NCBI GenBank assembly: GCA_022545625.1
Contig: JACZQS010000031.1
Coordinates: forward strand, 1 to 12,367
Source: Pseudomonadota bacterium
GTDB taxonomy: Bacteria > Pseudomonadota > Gammaproteobacteria > GCA-001735895
Direction of reading: 5' to 3'
Length of the DNA stretch: 12,367 nucleotides
In this document: one piece after another, positions 5,952 through 12,367 of the stretch
How the letters are laid out: the number at the start of each line of letters is the position of its first letter
How positions within the stretch are numbered: position 1 is the first letter of the stretch
The notes under the pieces: generated by a model
Databases searched by the model: none
The model's input: the letters and a program-made list of their open reading frames with translations, nothing else
Told to the model about the DNA's origin: nothing
Program-made: the position numbers and the translations under genes

Positions 5952-7295
5952 ATGTTAGCAAAAATCGTCATCGCCAACCGGGGGGAGATCGCACTGCGCA
6001 TTCTGCGTGCCTGTCGTGAAATGGGCATTCAGACCGTGGCGGTACATTCAACTGCTGACCGGGATCTGAAACACGTGCGACTTGCTGATGAGTCGGTTTG
6101 TATTGGGCCCCCTTCGTCGCTGGAAAGCTATCTCAATATTCCTGCCATAATTTGTGCCGCAGAATTGACTAATGCTGCGGGCATCCATCCGGGATATGGA
6201 TTCCTGTCGGAAAATGCAGAATTCGCAGAGCAGGTTGAATCCAGCGGATTTAAATTTATCGGCCCAAGCGCGGCAGCGATAAGAGAGATGGGTGATAAGA
6301 TCGCTGCGATCAGGGCCATGAAGGAAGCGGGCGTACCCACTGTGCCAGGTTCTGACGGGCCACTAACCGATGACAAGGAAAGAATTCTCAAACTCGGACG
6401 CGAAATTGGCTACCCGGTTATTATTAAAGCAGCGGGCGGCGGTGGCGGACGCGGTATGCGGGTAGTACGGGCAGAAGGCAGCTTGTTGAACTCGATTCAA
6501 ATGACAAAATCGGAAGCCGGCGCCGCATTCAATAACGATATCGTATACATGGAAAAATTCCTTGCTTCGCCCCGGCATATAGAAATCCAGGTGTTGGCCG
6601 ATTCGCACGGTAACGCCATCCACCTCGCTGAACGTGATTGTTCGATGCAACGCAAACATCAGAAAGTGGTCGAGGAGGCGCCAGCTCCGGGAATAACACC
6701 CGAGCAGCGCAAGGAGATCGGCGAGCGATGTGCCAATGCCTGTATACAAATGGGGTATGAAGGTGCGGGTACCTTCGAATTTCTGTATGAAAACGATGAA
6801 TTTTATTTCATCGAAATGAACACCCGGATACAGGTCGAGCATCCAGTCACTGAAATGATAACCTGGGTCGATATAGTCAAAGAACAAATTTCGATTGCAT
6901 CAGGCAACCCATTACGCTACAAACAGGAAGACATTGTGGTGCACGGTCATGCGATCGAGTGTCGTATCAATGCCGAGGATTCCAAGACATTCGTACCCTC
7001 ACCCGGCAAGATTACACTATATCATGCCCCCGGAGGACCCGGGGTGCGCATGGACTCCCATATTTACAACGGTTATACCGTACCGCCCTATTACGATTCA
7101 ATGATAGGCAAGTTGATTACTTACGGCAATTCGCGCGAATCTGCGATCGCGCGTATGCAGGGCGCACTTTCCGAGATCGTAATCGATGGCATTAAAACTA
7201 ACATCCAGTTACAAAGGGAAATCATGAGCGATGGTAATTTCGCCAACGGTGGGACCAATATTCACTACCTGGAAAAAAAGCTGGGGATCAGTTAA
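5952..7295 (+). CDS. accC: Biotin carboxylase subunit of acetyl-CoA carboxylase
   Basis: AccC uses ATP and bicarbonate to carboxylate the biotin on AccB. The 447 residues align without gaps to E. coli numbering through the catalytic core. Visible are MLAKIVIANRGEIALRI at the start, K116 and K159 (ATP), the glycine-rich loop AAGGGGGRGM (160-169), C230 and K238 (bicarbonate), E276 and E288 (Mg-ATP), N290, R292, and R338 in ECRINAED. The ATG at 5952 is chosen because it gives the family N-terminus; the open frame extends back into accB, but those residues are accB read in another frame. The ribosome site is weak. One oddity: residue 305, glycine in E. coli (MITGVD), is tryptophan here (MITWVD). 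It lies 16 bases after accB and 19 bases before prmA. Confidence 0.98.
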   Translation: MLAKIVIANRGEIALRILRACREMGIQTVAVHSTADRDLKHVRLADESVCIGPPSSLESYLNIPAIICAAELTNAAGIHPGYGFLSENAEFAEQVESSGFKFIGPSAAAIREMGDKIAAIRAMKEAGVPTVPGSDGPLTDDKERILKLGREIGYPVIIKAAGGGGGRGMRVVRAEGSLLNSIQMTKSEAGAAFNNDIVYMEKFLASPRHIEIQVLADSHGNAIHLAERDCSMQRKHQKVVEEAPAPGITPEQRKEIGERCANACIQMGYEGAGTFEFLYENDEFYFIEMNTRIQVEHPVTEMITWVDIVKEQISIASGNPLRYKQEDIVVHGHAIECRINAEDSKTFVPSPGKITLYHAPGGPGVRMDSHIYNGYTVPPYYDSMIGKLITYGNSRESAIARMQGALSEIVIDGIKTNIQLQREIMSDGNFANGGTNIHYLEKKLGIS

Positions 7296-7314
7296 CGGGA
7301 CCAGGTAATAATTG

Positions 7315-8202
7315 ATGGCCTGGTGGCAAATTAGCGTTCAATGCAGCGACGACGAGCTCGAGCAGACTGAAGCCCATTTGCTCTCCCTGGGTGCAGTTAG
7401 CATCACCCTGTGCGATGCGCAGGACAACCCTATCTACGAACCACTGCCGGGTGATACCCCGGTTTGGCAACATTCGATAATGACAGGACTGTTCGAGCAG
7501 GGCCAACAGATTGAGGATCTTTACAATAATTTACTTGCGTTACTGCCCGATCATCAAGCGGTGACCGCGGGCAGGTCGGCACTCGAAGACCAGGACTGGG
7601 AACGGGTACATTTACAACATTTCAAGCCGATCCACTGCGCGGACAATTTGTGGATAGTACCCAGTTGGTTGCAACCACCCGACCCTGCGGCGATTAACAT
7701 ACAGCTCGATCCGGGACTCGCGTTTGGCACCGGGAGCCACCCTACCACCGCACTTTGCCTGGCCTGGATGGCGAATAAAAATTTTAACAATCAATCTGTT
7801 ATCGATTATGGCTGTGGCTCCGGCATACTTTCGATTGCCGCTTGCAAGCTCGGCGCCAAACAGGTCTTTGGCGTCGATATCGATCCACAGGCAGTCGATG
7901 CGAGCCTGGATAATGCAAGAAGAAATGGTATTGACCCGGACTTGCTGCAGGTTAGCCTTGCGTCGAATTTTGATTCCGGCAGAGTGGACCTGCTGATCGC
8001 CAATATTCTCGCCGGGCCCTTAGTCGAATTAGCGCCAAAATTCGCCGGCATGATTAAACCCGACGGTAAAATACTACTATCGGGGATACTCAAAACACAG
8101 CTAAATGATATAAAATGTGCCTATCAATCTTATTTTGATCTGGATCCGGAAAGCGTTCGAGAAGACTGGGTCAGAATATCCGGAACACGAATAAATGGAT
8201 AA
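7315..8202 (+). CDS. prmA: Ribosomal protein L11 methyltransferase
   Basis: PrmA is the S-adenosylmethionine-dependent enzyme that trimethylates ribosomal protein L11. The 295-residue protein has the family's N-terminal substrate-recognition domain, starting MAWWQISVQC with GAVSITLCDAQDNPIYEPLPG at 26-46. A linker with the signature DPGLAFGTGSHPTT (132-145) follows, then the Rossmann-type methyltransferase domain with VIDYGCGSGILSIA (162-175), VDID (187-190) and the catalytic-region motif NILAGPL (230-236). The ATG at 7315 gives the family start; a TTG one codon earlier is not needed. It follows accC by 19 bases and its end overlaps the next gene by 8 bases. The accC-prmA neighbourhood is conserved in gammaproteobacteria (with panF between them in E. 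coli). Confidence 0.97.
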   Translation: MAWWQISVQCSDDELEQTEAHLLSLGAVSITLCDAQDNPIYEPLPGDTPVWQHSIMTGLFEQGQQIEDLYNNLLALLPDHQAVTAGRSALEDQDWERVHLQHFKPIHCADNLWIVPSWLQPPDPAAINIQLDPGLAFGTGSHPTTALCLAWMANKNFNNQSVIDYGCGSGILSIAACKLGAKQVFGVDIDPQAVDASLDNARRNGIDPDLLQVSLASNFDSGRVDLLIANILAGPLVELAPKFAGMIKPDGKILLSGILKTQLNDIKCAYQSYFDLDPESVREDWVRISGTRING

Positions 8203-8944
8203 AGCTAATTCGGCTGAACTTATGGAAACCTGCTGTCCCCATTGTCAGAGCCGGTTTCGAGTCTCCGAGCAGCAATTACAGGCTGCCAACGGCCAGGTTC
8301 AATGCGGTGAATGCGGCAAGATCTTCGATGCCTGGGACTCGCTGAAATTCGACGACGGCGGGACACTCGCTGACGATCACATAGAATCAGCAGGCAATAA
8401 CGGTAAAACCCCAGAGCAACAACCCGAACTTAGTCTGCACGAGGCCATGTACGGTGCCAGGCGCAACAGACTATCGCAATTTTCTGCTTTATTCTGGCTG
8501 GTAGGTATTTTACTACTAACCACGCTCGGCATAGCCCAGGCAATTTATTACCAGCGTTATTCCCTGATCGAAAACCCACGTTATCAAAAACAGGTTTTGG
8601 CCCTGTGTCAGGTAGTGCCATGCAACGAATCACAGTTTTCCAGCACTCAACAAATCAAACTGCTGGAGCGAAACGTATTTTCTCACCCGGTTCAGTCCAG
8701 TGCCTTAATGGTCTCCGGCTCATTTGTAAACCAGGCGATATTCGACCAAAAGTTACCGAAACTTCTAGTTAGCCTGTTCGATTTACAGGGCAATTTAATT
8801 GCTAACCGACTGTTCACACCGGGTGAATACCTGCAGGCCGATAATACCCGAAGCTTGATGGAAACCGCCAAACCGGTACAGTTTCGACTTGAAATAAGTG
8901 ACCCGGGAATCAATGCACTGACTTACGAATTCGAGTTTATGTGA
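8195..8944 (+). CDS. Zinc-ribbon membrane protein with DUF3426-type periplasmic domain
   Basis: The product is 249 residues. An N-terminal zinc ribbon of the MJ0042/zinc-ribbon_5 kind is formed by C14-x2-C17 (CPHC) and C37-x2-C40 (CGEC), with SRFRVSEQQL between. A polar linker (45-92) follows, then one membrane helix at about 97-118, and a C-terminal domain (about 120-249) that should be periplasmic and resembles DUF3426. The function of this family is not established. It is typically encoded between prmA and dusB, as here apart from the inserted permease gene. The ATG at 8195 overlaps prmA by 8 bases; an in-frame ATG at 8222 (METCCPHC) would put the zinc ribbon closer to the N-terminus, as in many relatives, and is equally possible. 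Two further cysteines (C138, C143) lie in the periplasmic part and could form a disulfide. Confidence 0.85.
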   Translation: MDKANSAELMETCCPHCQSRFRVSEQQLQAANGQVQCGECGKIFDAWDSLKFDDGGTLADDHIESAGNNGKTPEQQPELSLHEAMYGARRNRLSQFSALFWLVGILLLTTLGIAQAIYYQRYSLIENPRYQKQVLALCQVVPCNESQFSSTQQIKLLERNVFSHPVQSSALMVSGSFVNQAIFDQKLPKLLVSLFDLQGNLIANRLFTPGEYLQADNTRSLMETAKPVQFRLEISDPGINALTYEFEFM

Positions 8945-9016
8945 TAGCGGAATTGATATTAGTCCACTTAATGCCAGCATCGAAATTTACTCACATCCCT
9001 GATGATCAGTTGGGGC

Positions 9017-9022
9017 TATAAT
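9017..9022 (+). promoter_or_regulatory. Possible -10 element upstream of the SulP gene
   Basis: The 226-base gap at 8945-9170 contains a perfect TATAAT hexamer about 150 bases before the permease start. The hexamer 17 bases upstream (CATCCC, 8994-8999) does not resemble TTGACA, and there is no TG extension, so this is only a candidate. The gap suggests that the permease is transcribed separately from the prmA operon. No rho-independent terminator was recognised in it. Confidence 0.25.
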
Positions 9023-9170
9023 CCGCGGTCGATCTCGGATATATTACCGGGTGGGAAATTCCGTTTTACGACCAATATAAACATCTGATATTTATCGGTC
9101 ACATGGGTACCAGGCAATCACTCTGTCGTGCGTGTACCTGTGTTGATTTATTATTCGAATAGAATCGAAC

Positions 9171-10964
9171 ATGAAAATTCCAGTTCAGCTAACACGACTA
9201 TTACCATTTTTACGTTGGAGTAAAAATCTTAACAGGGAAACTGTGCAGGTCGACCTGTTGGCCGGCTTGACCGGCGCTGCGATAGTCTTGCCCCAGGGAG
9301 TCGCGTTTGCAGCCATCGCCGGCATGCCGCCTGAGTACGGTCTTTACACCAGCATGGTGCCGGCCGTTATAGCCGCGCTATTCGGGTCCTCGTGGCATCT
9401 GGTCTCGGGCCCGACCACAGCCGCGTCTCTCGTCATGTTTTCGTCCCTTAGTGTCATCGCTATACCCGGGAGTCCGGAATATATATCGATGGCGATCACG
9501 CTTGCATTCATGGTTGGTATTTTGCAATTCACGATGGGCCTGGTGCGGCTCGGCACACTGGTCAATTTCATATCGCATTCGGTAATAGTCGGGTTTACCG
9601 CGGGCGCTGCCTGTCTGATTGCGGCAAAACAGGCTAAAACATTTCTGGGTATTGACTTGCACGATAGTGAACACCTGATCCAGGACTTTAGTTACCTGTT
9701 TACTCATTGGGACTCACTGCACCCGCTGGCCTCAGTAGTGGCACTGACAACACTGGCCACCGGCGTGCTTGCTCACAGGATTAATCCCAGATTTCCCGGC
9801 ATGATAGCCGCCCTGCTGCTGGGTAGCCTTGTCGCTGTTTTACTGAATCTACACTTCGGCGAGGAATTTACAGGTATTCAAATGTTAGGTGCCTTGCCAA
9901 GACAATTACCACCCCTGTCGACGCCTGAATTTTCACTTAGCGTGTTAAGGGATCTGGCACCGCTGGCGCTGGCAATGACACTATTCGCACTGACCGAGGC
10001 AGTATCAATTTCACGTTCGATCTCGATTAAATCGGGACAGCCAATATCAGGCAACCAGGAATTCATCGGCCAGGGTCTGTCCAACATCGCCGGAAGTTTT
10101 TTCTCTGCCTATGTCGCTACCGGTTCATTTAACCGCAGTGGAGCCAACTACGACGCGGGTGCCCGTACGCCGTTAGCGGCAGCTTCAGCCGGTGTAATAC
10201 TGGTCATTATCGTACTGGCTGTTGCGCCGTTAACAGCCTATCTGCCCAGGGCGGCGGTCGCAGGCCTGCTGATTCTGGTTGCCTGGCGTTTGATCAATTT
10301 CTCCCAGATTAATAAAATTCTCCGTGCCGACATCAATGAAGCTGCGGTGTTAAGCGTCACCTTTCTTAGCACCCTTTTTCTCAAACTCGAATTCGCCATT
10401 CTGTTCGGGGTCATTTTATCGCTGATGATATTTCTACGCAGAACTTCCAGGCCTAAACTTGCACCTCGAGTACCCGATCCGGATTCCAGACATCGTAAAT
10501 TTAAAACAAGTGTTTCCCTGCCCGAGTGCCCGCAGCTAAAAATTCTCAGGCTGGAAGATTCACTCTATTTTGGATCGGTCTCACATGTCGGTGAATTATT
10601 GCGACGTTATCGCGAACATTACCCGGAGCAAAAAAACTTGTTCCTGCTGACTAAAGGTATCAATCAAATTGATGTAGCGGGTGCGGAACTGCTGGTTGAC
10701 GAAGCCAGGGCCAGGCGTGAAATGGGCGGGGATTTATATCTGTATCGGCTCAAAGACAAGGCCGCGAAGGTCATGGACAGGGGTGGGTATACCGAAGAAA
10801 TCGGGACTGAAAATTTTTTCGACTCGAAGTCGGACGCTATTGCAGGTATTTTTGAGAAACTAGACAAGGATATATGTGCCACCTGCACCAAGCGTATCTT
10901 CCTTGAATGCGGCTCCCCAAATCCAACCAGCCGGAGGACGGCCGAATCCAGTGAAAAACAGTAA
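9171..10964 (+). CDS. SulP (SLC26-type) anion permease with STAS domain and cysteine tail
   Basis: SulP proteins are inner-membrane transporters for sulfate, bicarbonate or other anions. Of 597 residues, about 25-423 form the multi-helix transport domain. It opens LLAGLTGAAIVLPQGVAFAA (29-48, the conserved first helix) and holds the SLC26 signature around GNQEFIGQGLSNIAGSFF (294-311), GSFNRSGANYDAGARTP (318-334) and YLPRAAVAGLLI (357-368). A cytoplasmic STAS domain follows at about 455-565, with INQIDVAGAELLVDEARAR at 498-516. Its loop has DVAG where phosphorylatable anti-sigma antagonists have D-x-S-G. After STAS comes a short tail with C569, C572 and C580 (CATC, then LEC). Substrate cannot be deduced: sulfate is the default for the name, and bicarbonate is a real alternative. 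It stands alone: 226 bases after the zinc-ribbon gene and 97 bases before dusB. The ribosome site is weak. Confidence 0.93.
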   Translation: MKIPVQLTRLLPFLRWSKNLNRETVQVDLLAGLTGAAIVLPQGVAFAAIAGMPPEYGLYTSMVPAVIAALFGSSWHLVSGPTTAASLVMFSSLSVIAIPGSPEYISMAITLAFMVGILQFTMGLVRLGTLVNFISHSVIVGFTAGAACLIAAKQAKTFLGIDLHDSEHLIQDFSYLFTHWDSLHPLASVVALTTLATGVLAHRINPRFPGMIAALLLGSLVAVLLNLHFGEEFTGIQMLGALPRQLPPLSTPEFSLSVLRDLAPLALAMTLFALTEAVSISRSISIKSGQPISGNQEFIGQGLSNIAGSFFSAYVATGSFNRSGANYDAGARTPLAAASAGVILVIIVLAVAPLTAYLPRAAVAGLLILVAWRLINFSQINKILRADINEAAVLSVTFLSTLFLKLEFAILFGVILSLMIFLRRTSRPKLAPRVPDPDSRHRKFKTSVSLPECPQLKILRLEDSLYFGSVSHVGELLRRYREHYPEQKNLFLLTKGINQIDVAGAELLVDEARARREMGGDLYLYRLKDKAAKVMDRGGYTEEIGTENFFDSKSDAIAGIFEKLDKDICATCTKRIFLECGSPNPTSRRTAESSEKQ

Positions 10965-11061
10965 TCCGATAATCGCAAAGAAGCCGCCTCCGACCCCACC
11001 TGCTTGTCTGCCAATATCAGCTATAGTCGGCGACCCGAATCCAGTAGCCCGCAAATCTTCC

Positions 11062-12057
11062 ATGTCATTCAGCATCGGCCCCTATACTTTTCAAAATCAC
11101 CTGGTGCTGGCGCCGATGACCGGGGTCACCGATCGGCCGTTTCGACAGCTTTGCCGATCACTCGGTGCCGGTATGACAGTGTCCGAAATGATATCCAGCC
11201 GACCCGATTTGAGACAAAGCCGTAAAACCCGGCTGCGCATGGACCATGAAGGAGAGCCAGGCCCAATTATCGTCCAGATCGCCGGTGGCATCCCTGAACT
11301 GATGGCTGATGCGGCCAGGTATAACGTTGATCAGGGCGCACAGATCATCGATATCAACATGGGTTGCCCTGCCAAAAAGGTATGCAAGGTCGATGCGGGT
11401 TCGGCCCTGTTAAAAGATACCGCACTGGTAAGCAGCATTCTCGAAACTGTTGTTAAGTCGGTCTCAGTGCCGGTGACACTTAAGATCAGAACGGGCTGGT
11501 CGCGTGAAAATCGAAATGCCCTGGAAGTTGCCGCGATCGCTGAAGACTGCGGTATCCAGGCATTAACTGTGCATGGACGCACTCGTGAAGACAAGTATCT
11601 TGGCGTGGCGGAATACGAGACGATCCGGCAGGTTAAACAGGCTGTTCAGATTCCTGTTATTGCAAACGGTGACATTGAGTCTGAGGAAAAAGCCAAAATG
11701 GTCATGGACTTCACGGCCACGGATGCTATCATGATAGGCCGTGTTGCGCAGCGTCGCCCGTGGATTTTTCAACGGATAGAGCATTATCTGGCGACCGGCA
11801 AAACATCTAAGGAACCGACAGATCAACAAAAACAAATTTGGTTAGTTAACCATCTTAAAAATCTGTATGAGTTTTATGGGGAGTTCCAGGGAGTAAGAAT
11901 TGCGCGCAAACACATAAACTGGCAGCTAGGCGAATTTTCGACATATCGCCAGGTCAGGCCGGCATTAATGCAGGCGACCGGAGCCGAGGCCCAGTTAAAT
12001 ATTATAAATAGGTACTTTGAGCAATGGCTCCCGGGGAGATTTGCCAAGGCTTCATGA
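11062..12057 (+). CDS. dusB: tRNA-dihydrouridine synthase B
   Basis: DusB is an FMN- and NADPH-dependent enzyme that reduces specific uridines of tRNA to dihydrouridine (U17 in E. coli). The 331 residues match family length. Motifs are LAPMTGVTDRPFRQLCRSLG (17-36), QIAG (72-75), IIDINMGCPAKKV (95-107) with the catalytic Cys102, TLKIRTGW, LTVHGRTRE, IANGDIES, MIGRVAQRRPWIF, and RIARKHINW. The TIM-barrel FMN domain is followed by the helical tRNA-binding domain. The frame is open back to 10876, but that extension overlaps the permease and is a Pro-rich reading of its end; the ATG at 11062 gives the family start (MSFSIGPYTFQNHLVLAPMTG region). No clear ribosome site precedes it. fis follows almost immediately, as in the well-known dusB-fis operon of enteric bacteria. 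Confidence 0.97.
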   Translation: MSFSIGPYTFQNHLVLAPMTGVTDRPFRQLCRSLGAGMTVSEMISSRPDLRQSRKTRLRMDHEGEPGPIIVQIAGGIPELMADAARYNVDQGAQIIDINMGCPAKKVCKVDAGSALLKDTALVSSILETVVKSVSVPVTLKIRTGWSRENRNALEVAAIAEDCGIQALTVHGRTREDKYLGVAEYETIRQVKQAVQIPVIANGDIESEEKAKMVMDFTATDAIMIGRVAQRRPWIFQRIEHYLATGKTSKEPTDQQKQIWLVNHLKNLYEFYGEFQGVRIARKHINWQLGEFSTYRQVRPALMQATGAEAQLNIINRYFEQWLPGRFAKAS

Positions 12058-12072
12058 ATCTGTGGGGGATTT

Positions 12073-12096
12073 ATGGTTGGTTGTCGTGAAAAATAG
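12073..12096 (+). other. Seven-codon reading frame in front of fis (leader peptide or frame error)
   Basis: An ATG at 12073 follows a purine-rich GGGGGA by three bases (ribosome-site centre about 6 bases away) and encodes MVGCREK before TAG at 12094-12096. It overlaps the GTG start of fis out of frame. Removing one A from the run of five A at 12089-12093 would join this ATG to the fis frame. It may therefore be a real short leader, chance, or the true fis start hidden by a one-base error. Confidence 0.2.
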
Positions 12097-12334
12097 GCAG
12101 CAGACAAGCTCGTTGCAACAATCGGTAGAGCACGCAATACGCGAGTATCTATCTGATTTAGATGGAGAAATTCCATACAATCTGTTTCAGACCGTAATCT
12201 CTGAAATCGAACAACCCCTGTTACAAACCGTATTGAAGTACTGCAACAATAATCAATGTAAAACCGCTAGCTATCTTGGCATTAACCGCGGCACGCTACG
12301 CAAAAAACTTAAGCACTATCAAATAGAGCATTAA
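12086..12334 (+). CDS. fis: DNA-binding protein Fis (start uncertain)
   Basis: Fis is a homodimeric nucleoid protein that bends DNA, activates rRNA promoters and assists site-specific recombination. From the GTG at 12086 the product is 82 residues (E. coli 98). The C-terminal part is diagnostic: EIEQPLLQTVLKYCNNNQCKTASYLGINRGTLRKKLKHY contains the helix-turn-helix and the near-invariant LGINRGTLRKKLK. The region before the helices is shorter than in E. coli. There is no in-frame ATG: GTG at 12062 (90 residues), TTG at 12077 and GTG at 12086 are the choices, none with an ideally spaced ribosome site. A strong GGGGGA (12064-12069) instead precedes an ATG at 12073 in another frame, which stops after seven codons. 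The gene lies 28 bases after dusB, consistent with co-transcription. After its stop, 33 bases remain with no gene; purH is a frequent next neighbour. Confidence 0.9.
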   Translation: MKNRQQTSSLQQSVEHAIREYLSDLDGEIPYNLFQTVISEIEQPLLQTVLKYCNNNQCKTASYLGINRGTLRKKLKHYQIEH

Positions 12335-12367
12335 GGGCGCTTCAGTTAAAGCATCGGAGTTTTTAAT

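Noticed and set aside
6363..6887. A 174-codon open frame on the minus strand opposite accC.
   Set aside because: It is long but wholly antisense to the conserved accC core; the opposite-strand frame is a by-product of accC codon use.
10876..11061. A 62-codon N-terminal extension of dusB with a Pro-rich composition.
   Set aside because: It overlaps the end of the SulP gene in another frame and resembles no Dus N-terminus; the ATG at 11062 gives the normal start.

Overview
The window looks like a chromosomal core segment of a gammaproteobacterium with moderate GC content, probably an uncultured or little-studied lineage. Evidence for this is the gene content and order: groEL-groES-fxsA facing away from cutA-dsbD, followed by aroQ-accB-accC-prmA and a final dusB-fis pair. 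From memory, Pseudomonas keeps a very similar run (dsbD, aroQ, accB, accC, prmA, zinc-ribbon protein, dusB, fis), while E. coli splits it into two loci. There is no RNA gene, insertion sequence, phage gene, CRISPR array or obvious foreign island, and I do not see a new multi-gene system. The noteworthy points are departures within otherwise conserved genes.

Left part, minus strand (1-1326): the 5' end of groEL (cut by the window edge), complete groES, and fxsA. The 283-base gap between groES and fxsA holds a near-consensus sigma-32 heat-shock promoter and, just downstream of it, a CIRCE operator (one mismatch). The chaperonin operon is therefore probably under dual heat-shock control by RpoH and the HrcA repressor. 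fxsA has its own candidate promoter in the divergent region it shares with cutA.

Middle part, plus strand (1533-4896): cutA, dsbD and a TlpA-like thioredoxin are chained by 4-base ATGA overlaps and form a periplasmic thiol-reduction operon. DsbD is 827 residues instead of the usual ~560-600 because its periplasmic alpha domain is present twice, each copy with its own cysteine pair. The CutA has no cysteine at all.

Right part, plus strand (5040-8944): aroQ (shikimate pathway), accB and accC (biotin carrier and biotin carboxylase of acetyl-CoA carboxylase), prmA (ribosomal protein L11 methyltransferase) and a zinc-ribbon membrane protein (DUF3426 type) are tightly packed and probably co-transcribed. 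A SulP-family anion permease with a STAS domain and a cysteine-bearing tail follows (9171-10964). It sits between the zinc-ribbon gene and dusB, where I would not expect a transporter. The window ends with dusB (tRNA dihydrouridine synthase) and fis (nucleoid protein), the classic dusB-fis pair. The fis start is unclear: no in-frame ATG exists, and the best-placed ATG lies in another frame.
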